A stretch of 64,000 bases of DNA. Source: Ovis canadensis (taxonomy: Eukaryota; Chordata; Mammalia; Artiodactyla; Bovidae). The stretch spans positions 26,886,501 to 26,950,500 of the forward strand of contig NC_091255.1 of assembly GCF_042477335.2 (NCBI RefSeq). The letters run 5' to 3'. Of the stretch, positions 57,353-64,000 are shown in pieces. Under the pieces are notes generated by a model. That model saw only the letters and a list, made by a program, of their open reading frames with translations, had not been told where the DNA came from and made no database searches. The translations under genes were made by a program, and so were the position numbers. Position 1 is the first letter of the stretch, and every line of letters starts with the position of its first letter.

Positions 57353-58548
57353 TGAGGCAGACAGTGGGATCAGCTGGCCAATGACAGGATGACTCTTCCT
57401 CCCCACCCCGCAGAGGCCCCCTTCCAGCACCTTCCATCAGCCCAGAGTCCCCAGCAGGACCAAGCTCCCAGCAGGCTCAGTCCAGTGGTTCCTTTTTGTC
57501 CTACGGCCTCTGCCGGGTCCAGCTACCCAAGCTTCAGGTTCCAGGGGTGAAGCCCAGTACCAGGGCCACCAGCACACGGCTGGCCAGGGTGGACTGGGCC
57601 AGACCCACCCCCCCAAGCTCCCCTACCCTGCAGTGGGGACAGGGGAGAGCACCAGGTCCAACCACTGAGCATGGGGCTCAGAAGTGAGAGGCCCCCCGGG
57701 AGTCCAGGACTAGAGAAGTCCTTCCAGTCCCCCTCACAGAGCCTGTGGCCTCCCACTGGCCACAGAAAAACCAGGTCCTGACTCCTCAGACCAGTGCACA
57801 CGGCCCCAGGACAGGACACTGCCAGCCCTCATACCCCAAGCTCCTATCCAGCTTCACCCACCACGTCCTGGCACATGCTGTTCCTTTTTGCCTGAAACAC
57901 AACTCCTCCCTGAGCCACACGTATCTGTCCCTAAACAAGCCCCCAGTTAGAAAGTCACCGCATCTGGGACGGCAGACCCTCCCCCCAGCCACATCCCCCA
58001 TCACCCCCAGCCCCGAACTGGGCTCCCTGAGCCCTCCAGCCATCTCGGGGCACCCTCCCCACAGTGAACCCTGCCTCCACCCATGACCCTCCCTGGGGCA
58101 TCGGGTAAAGAGGCACACGCCAGGCTAGGTCCTCTAATTCACCTCCCCTGCCCCTTTACGTACCATTTTAAGGAGAAAAGGGTTACTGAGCAGGCAGTGT
58201 TTTTTTCTGTCCCAGCCTTAGCACACCTAACCCACTGGCTCCCCCCCAACCTAAGCCAGGAGCATTGCCTCCCGGGGGCCCCAGAGGAGCTGCTGCACCA
58301 GCTGATGCGGGCTCCTTTTGAGCAGAGTTCTACCCCACCCGCATCTCCATGTCTCTTAGGTCTGGTTTAATGCATTACACCCCTTGGTACACGCAAATAA
58401 CTGAGGTCCACCCTCAGATCTCATCAAGGGTAGGGCTGCGAACCCGACACTATGCAAAATGCAGGAAGTCAGGCACGGGCTTTTCATCAGGATCTCGAGA
58501 GGGACAGAGAGGAGACCGCTGACGAAAACAAGGTCTAAGGCTACAGCC

Positions 58549-58940
58549 GGGGACTTCTGGCTAAGACTCTGCTCCCAACGCAGGGGTCCCACGTTTGAAC
58601 TAGGGGAACTAGAAGGGGCTTCCTTGGCGGCTCAGAGGTAAAGCGTCTGCCTGCAATGCGGGATACCCGGGTTCAATCCCTGGGTTGGGAAGATCCCCTG
58701 GAGAAGGAAATGGCAATCCACTGCAGTACTCTTGCCTGGAAAATTCCAGGGACTGAGGAGCCTGGTAGGCTACAGTCCATGGGGTCACAAAGAGTCGGAC
58801 ACGACTGAGCGACTTCACTTCACTGGGGACCTAGATGTTGCACATACTGAGAGCTCGCATGCTGTAACTAAGATCAAAGATCTGGAGGGCTGCAACTAAG
58901 ACTCGGTGCAGCCAAAGAGATATTAAAAAAAAAAAAAAAA
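58549..58940 (+). mobile_element. CHR-type tRNA SINE split by a Bov-tA SINE
   Basis: The CHR head (ggggacttctggctaagact) lies at 58,549-58,612. The body resumes at about 58,830 (cctagatgttgcacatactg) and ends in cagccaaagagatatt plus A17. The Bov-tA copy is nested between them. Confidence 0.85.
58617..58830 (+). mobile_element. Bov-tA SINE nested in a CHR SINE
   Basis: Low-divergence full copy, from ggcttccttggcggctcaga to gacacgactgagcgacttca. Approximate flanking repeats are ggggaactag and ggggacctag. Confidence 0.94.
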
Positions 58941-59389
58941 GACCACAGCCCACTCTGACAGTCTCTCTCCAGCCTGCATCTCTCATGAGGCCCATTTTCA
59001 GCTAGACATCTCATGAGTCCTCAATCTCGACTTGCTGTTCCCTCAGACCTGCTCCGCCCCTAGTGAGCAGCCCTCGCCTTGTTAATCTCACCCCCAAGTA
59101 CTGTGCCAAGTACTGACCGGTCACCCCGTTCCCTCCCCTGCAGCCCAGTCAACCTACCCATCACATCCCGCTTACACAGGCGGGTCCCTGTGCCTTCACC
59201 CACCCTATTCCCTGCCCTGAACTCCTCCATCTGTTTCAGGGCACTTACTTGGAGTGACATTGTTGGCTGGCACTCCCTGAGCCCTTGGCACCCAGCTGAA
59301 GAAACACAAGTGGTTTTAAACATTTGAGGAAGACGGGGAAAGAAGACATCTATCAGGCACCTAGCAGATGCCTGGTGTTTCTGTGCATC

Positions 59390-59480
59390 AGCCATGGTTC
59401 AGATGAGAAAACCGGGGCTCAGAGAGGTTAAGCGATTTAAGACCGTGGGACTAGGATTTGAACAAGGTCCGCTTCCAACA
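59390..59480 (+). repeat. MIR SINE relic (intronic)
   Basis: gagaaaaccggggctcagag, aggttaagcgatttaagacc and gggactaggatttgaac follow the MIR consensus. Confidence 0.75.
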
Positions 59481-60099
59481 CAGCAAGGAAGGTACAGGAA
59501 TGTTAAATACTCTTGGCGATGGCAGGGCCCGTCTCTTAGCATTGGAGCAGCCTCTCAGGCTGAGCTCTGCAGGCCAAGGGAACAGGAATAAGCTGGGCTG
59601 GTGGCATCAGAAGTTGGGCTTGAGCTGAGGGTCGCAGGGACTACAGCACACTAGACCACTGACCACTGTCTGCTGAGGCACCAGGGGCCTGTGCCATCCT
59701 GGAAAAGGGGCATAGCCTCTCCCCCTCTCCCGGCACAGGGAGCTTTTCAAAGAGGCTACATGTGGGAAGATTTTACAGAAAGGGAGAGGAGAGAGATTTG
59801 CAAGAAAATTGCTAAAGGGAAACACATGTGAAAAATGAAAACTCAGGCAAAGTGGGAGGAGGAGGAGGAGGGAAGGAAGGAAAAGACGTGTTCAAGGATT
59901 ATACTCGGAGTCAAGAAGCCAGGCAATGAAAGCCAGCCGCCCTCTGTTACCTTGGGAAGGCCAAGGACCCACTTGCTGCCTTCATGTTCCCCTTCAACCC
60001 AGGCGGAAGGAAGCAATGTGACCTTAGACGGTCAGTACCCAGCAAGAGAGGAATAGTGAAAGCCACGCTGTCAGCCACAGCATACAATCCTGATGGCTG

Positions 60100-60240
60100 T
60101 GGAGCCATGACCCACAGCTGGTAGAGGAAGAACCCGAGGCTCAGAGAGGTTGTGCTACTTCCCCAAGATCACACAGCTTCTGAGCTATAAAGCCGGAAAC
60201 TGAGTCCAGGTCTGCCCAGTTCCAAGCTCATTCCCTTGAA
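60100..60240 (+). repeat. MIR SINE relic (intronic)
   Basis: agaacccgaggctcagagag, ccccaagatcacacagcttc and actgagtccaggtctgccca follow the MIR consensus. Confidence 0.75.
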
Positions 60241-60582
60241 CCACATCAGGATATCACGTCATAAATCCTCCCACCACTACAGTGTGGCTCTACTTCCTTC
60301 CTGCAAGAAAACTGGGCACTGGTAAGTCCTCTACAGGCTACCTAGTTTTCATGTTTCATTAAATCCAAGATGCCTTCGGTCTCAAGTACGCTAAAAGCTG
60401 GCACTGTCAAATTATAGCACACCAACAAATGTACAACACACAGCAATTTGAGATGTTTAAACGTGGGGAAAAAACTATGTCTTAGAATCTATAAAATATA
60501 GCGTATTAAGAGGGGAAAGGGACTCAGCTGTTCCTTGGTTGTCTGTATACTCATTGACGGGTAGGTGACAACCCCATGCATG

Positions 60583-60603
60583 CACACACACACACACACA
60601 CAC
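60583..60603. repeat. (CA)n microsatellite, short
   Basis: tgcacacacacacacacaca in the intron. Confidence 0.9.
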
Positions 60604-61311
60604 CCCGTACTGTGAGCTCCTTCTCTGCTGATAACTCGTGCAGATAATCACCCAACAACATACTGGCCAGACCTGCCTTGTCAATGAGGACCCTCATTTT
60701 GCCAGAAGGCCACCAATTCAAGGTTCCTTAACACTGTCAGCCAGAGCTTGTCCTGACCACCACCCACCTGGCCAGCTGGCCTGGCCAGCTTCGCCTCAGG
60801 GGTGCTGCAGACCGCCGAGTAGCCAAGCTGGAGGGACAGGCAGTTCTGCTCCTTGGAAAACTCCTGAGGGCAATCACTCGATATGGCCAGGTAGCTGCAG
60901 AGCCCAACCATCCAGCCCCTCTCCCAGTCTCCTAGGGCCTGCAACCAGCCAGAGCCACAGTGCTTCAATAAGGCAGGGACTGCATGGCAGCGGCAGGCGG
61001 GCAGTCCAGGTCTAGGCTAGCTTTTCCAGCTGAGCACAGGTGGACAGACAGGCAGACCCCAGCTGGAGGTGAAGGGCAGAGGTGCAGACCCCCTCTCCTG
61101 GGTAGAAAGGCCACAGCCCTGCATATCAGGCAGGCAGCCTCTGGGAGGAAGGGCCAGGCCCAGCCCCACACCAAGAACCGGCAGAGATGGCTGGCACCTG
61201 GGAACACGCTCTGCATCTCATTCACAGACTGCCTCTGGGCAGGCGGCGTCACTTCATCCGGCCTCAGAGTCAGCATCTGCAGAGGCCATGCTGGCTTATT
61301 TAAAAGCACAG

Positions 61312-61585
61312 AAGGACTTCCCCGGTGGTCCAGTGGTTAAGCATCTGCCAGTCAATGTAGGGGACACAGGTTCGATCCCTGGTCCGGGAAGACTCCACAG
61401 GCCCGTGCACCACAACTCCTGAAAGCTGCAGGCTCGAAAGCCCATGTTCCGCCACGAGGGAAGCCAGTGCAGGGAGAAGCCAGCGCACCCAGCTAGAGAG
61501 GAGCCCCCACGCTCTGCAACTAGAGACAAGCCCACACAGCAATGAGGACCAGCACAGCCCTATATAAACACACTTTAAAAACCTA
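61312..61585 (+). mobile_element. CHR-type full-length tRNA SINE
   Basis: aggacttccccggtggtcca head, B box ggttcgatccc, a ctctgcaactagagacaagc body and an A-rich end. Confidence 0.92.
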
Positions 61586-61735
61586 AGTTATCTGCAAGAA
61601 GTGAAAATAGTTAAAGATTAAAAAAAAAGCCCAGAAGCTAAGGAAGTACAATCTTGCTCCTCCCATAAAGGTCCTCGGGTAGTGTGGGTTTTTTCCCACC
61701 ACCTTCCTATTTTCGAGGCTGCAAGAAGTTCCCTT

Positions 61736-61862
61736 AGGGACTTCCCAGGCGGTCTATTGGTTAAGACTCCGTACTTCCAATGCAAGGGGTGAGGGGTCAC
61801 TCTCTGGTCAGGGAACAAAGATCCCACATGCCACAAGATGCAGCCGAAAAATAAAAATAAAA
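61736..61862 (+). mobile_element. CHR-type tRNA SINE, short
   Basis: gggacttcccaggcggtcta through gatgcagccgaaaaataaaa. Confidence 0.9.
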
Positions 61863-61974
61863 AGCAGTTCTGTTAGGTGCTATGGCTATCAGTCACAAGA
61901 ATCAAACCAGCAGAAGCCTGAAGGAGCTAAAAATACCAGTTTTTCTTATGCTCCTATGCCTAGCGTTGTTTTAA

Positions 61975-62165
61975 ATGCTTCCCATACATTTACATATCTG
62001 ATCCACATAACCACCTTACGAGAGAGTTGGTAGCATCATTCCCTTTTCCCAGACAAGGAAACTGAGGCACAGGTTAAATAAGCTGCCTGGGATTCCACAA
62101 ACAGCAACTGGCAGAGCCAGGACTTTAACCCAGAGAGCCCGACTCCGGAGCCCAGGCTCTCAGGG
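61975..62165 (+). repeat. MIR SINE relic (intronic)
   Basis: gacaaggaaactgaggcaca and ctggcagagccaggacttta follow the MIR consensus. Confidence 0.8.
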
Positions 62166-62239
62166 ACCACACTATGCTGGCCCTAGTTATCTAACCATAT
62201 ACCAGGCGCCAACTGAGCAAGAGTCAGAACCCACTGTGG

Positions 62240-62625
62240 GTATTGCAGGCCACAGGAGCTCATGTTATCTGCATTACTACCCTATGAGGCGGATATTATC
62301 ACACCCATTCTACAGGTGAGAAAACTGAGGCTCAGGAAGTCGAAATAGTGGCTGGTGGTGTAGTCACTAAGTCGTCTCTGACTCTTTGCGACCCCATGGA
62401 CTGTAGCCTGCCGGGTTCCTCTGTCCAAGGGATTTCCCAGGCAAGAATACTGGAGTGGGTTGCCATCTCCTTCTCCAGGGGATCTTTCCGACCCAGGGAT
62501 CGAATCTGTGTCTCCTGCACTGGCAGGTGGATTCTTTACCAGCTGAGCCACCAGGGAAGCCCAGGAAGTTGAGGTAGCCTGCCCAAAGAACCACAACTTC
62601 ACACAGCAGAGCCAGGGAACAAGAT
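62240..62625 (+). repeat. MIR SINE relic split by Bov-tA
   Basis: ggatattatcacacccattc and tgagaaaactgaggctcagg on the left continue after the SINE with cacagcagagccagggaaca. Confidence 0.75.
62350..62563 (-). mobile_element. Bov-tA SINE nested in a MIR
   Basis: The complement of a full copy, from gtggtgtagtcactaagtcg to ctgagccaccagggaagccc. Related repeats aggaagtcgaaatag and aggaagttgaggtag flank it. Confidence 0.94.
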
Positions 62626-64000
62626 GCACGTGTTTTCTGGCTGCAACACTTTTTTTTTCCTGCTTTAAGAAAATAGGCATTGGGTGTCTGAGCACTTGTG
62701 TTTTGAAGCAGATATTTCTCCCAGGAAAACAGGTGAGCAAGAAGAAGAAACTTGCTCCTGTCTCTCCTATCCTAGGAGGTAGACTGAAGTCTGGTGCTCA
62801 CAGAAGACTCCTCTCTGATCCCCGGTCCACCGCAGACAATACCGGCTACACAAAATGCACGTGGTCCCTTTTTATGGAAATTAGGCCTGCAGAGCGCAGG
62901 AGGGTGGGGGTGATAAAAGATGACTCAAGGGTGAGCGAGCTCCCACCCACTCTCCCACACTGCCGTTCTGACTAGGCCTTCCTCTTTTCGATCCCTTAAG
63001 AGAAAAGCACCCATGAGCAGAGCTGCAGGTATTAATAATAACTGCTATACAGCTTTGTTTTTGTTTGAATCATGTTTACATTGTTGGGGAAGAACCCACT
63101 TGTCTGGAAAGATGAAGCAGGTTGAATCAATTGAAAATATGTCCAACAGTCAGGCAACTTCCCATTTCTTGAAAGAAGTCAAGAAGGGGGGTTAGAAAAG
63201 TCACTATTACTTGTACTGTCTGCCAGGAGGAGCTGTGTCAAAGTCACCGGGAGCCCGCCTCCCCCAGACCTCCACATGCCCCTTGGAGATGCACTGGTTT
63301 CTGGATACCCAGCTTCTTCTTCCACTTCACATACACATTCACCATCAAGGCCCTCAGCTATACAGAGATGGGCCGGAGGCTGCTGCTCAGGTGCGTGAGA
63401 GCCTCTGCTGGGCTCCCAAGGACATCAGGGCACACAGGTGAGCTGCCACCTGGCCACGGGTAGAGGGAGTGAAAATGGCGCTAAGGAAAACCAGGGAGCC
63501 AGAGGAGGAGACGAGGAAGCTGAGCCCTGCGGGCCGGGGCGGGGGGCCAGCCAGAGCGAGGCCGAGTGTAGGCTGCCAGCTCTCTGTGGGTCTTGAGGGC
63601 TGTGCCTGCCGCACCCCTGGCAGCAGTGGCCCGTGGGGACAGGGGGACAGCCCCGACTGTGATCCACCGGCTGAGACAGTGTTTATGGACACCATCCAGG
63701 TGGGTCTTGCTGGTGTGCACTTGTGGAATGGAAACAGTCTGACAAGGCCAGCTTCCACATTTACGCGGACAGGCTCATGGGACCTAGAGATGGCCACACC
63801 TCCACACCTCTCCCCAGGAATGCCTTCAGGTCCAAACCCCTCAACAGCAGGGGCCCGATGAGGACCCGGCACTGAAAGGCATCTGTGCCTGCGGCGTTCT
63901 CAGCTGCACGGCTGCTCTCCTCCTGGCACCCGGGCTGGGCCCTGGCACAGCACACCTGCCCCGGTCTCTCTCCCCCCGATCTCGGTGGCCTCCCTCCAGG

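Larger units (their letters stand above)
42868..64000 (-). other. RAB11FIP4: RAB11FIP4 large intron (partial, 21 kb)
   Basis: Begins at the acceptor of the first exon in view and runs off the window. It contains the L1, BovB, Bov-tA, CHR, MIR and MER5A copies listed separately, plus unique sequence. By eye I found no match to the expected upstream peptides of human FIP4 (the DPNDLGRINFKDF EF-hand part or CEELLKDVLS). Large frames near 44.8-45.3, 49.2-49.8 and 63.4-63.9 kb show no domain. An alternative first exon for the short isoform could be here but was not identified. Confidence 0.75.

Overview
This is mammalian nuclear DNA from a bovid or close ruminant relative. It is littered with pecoran tRNA-Glu/Bov-A SINEs (Bov-tA, Bov-A2), cetartiodactyl CHR-type tRNA SINEs and BovB LINE tails, with older MIR, MER5A, L1 and MaLR remnants beneath. 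No bacterial, phage or CRISPR feature is present. Gene content matches human 17q11.2: RAB11FIP4, then a tRNA-Thr(CGT) gene, then MIR193A, all on the minus strand and in the same order as I recall from the human map.

Right and centre (about 25.1-64.0 kb): the 3' part of RAB11FIP4. Twelve coding exons between 42,867 and 31,294 join in frame into 525 residues plus a stop. They correspond to human residues from about 113 to the end: the acidic linker, the coiled coil and the C-terminal Rab11/ARF-binding domain. The N-terminal EF-hand exons were not found and should lie beyond 64,000. A 3'UTR of about 6.2 kb is inferred, ending at an AATAAA signal near 25,101. The 21-kb intron at the right end carries a recent 5'-truncated L1 with a perfect 15-bp target-site duplication, nested older L1 and SINEs, and a compound (ACGT)n(CA)n microsatellite.

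Middle left (about 14.5-25 kb): intergenic DNA with repeats, including an RPS29 retropseudogene inside an old L1 and a duplicated segment whose second half is inverted in one copy.

Left (1-14.5 kb): two CpG islands. The one at about 13.5-14.5 kb holds the tRNA-Thr(CGT) gene. The one at about 3.15-4.87 kb holds MIR193A, with both mature arms matching the human sequences as I remember them. Bov-tA, CHR, BovB and Bov-A2 elements and an 80-bp mariner palindrome lie between.

I found no convincing undescribed gene system. The more unusual signals are: low-complexity DNA packed around three consecutive RAB11FIP4 exons (39.5-40.35 kb); an overlapping 3'/5' splice-site sequence at 37,742; a mariner hairpin of the kind linked to ruminant miR-2284/2285; the duplication with internal inversion; and the absence of a nearby T-run terminator after the tRNA.
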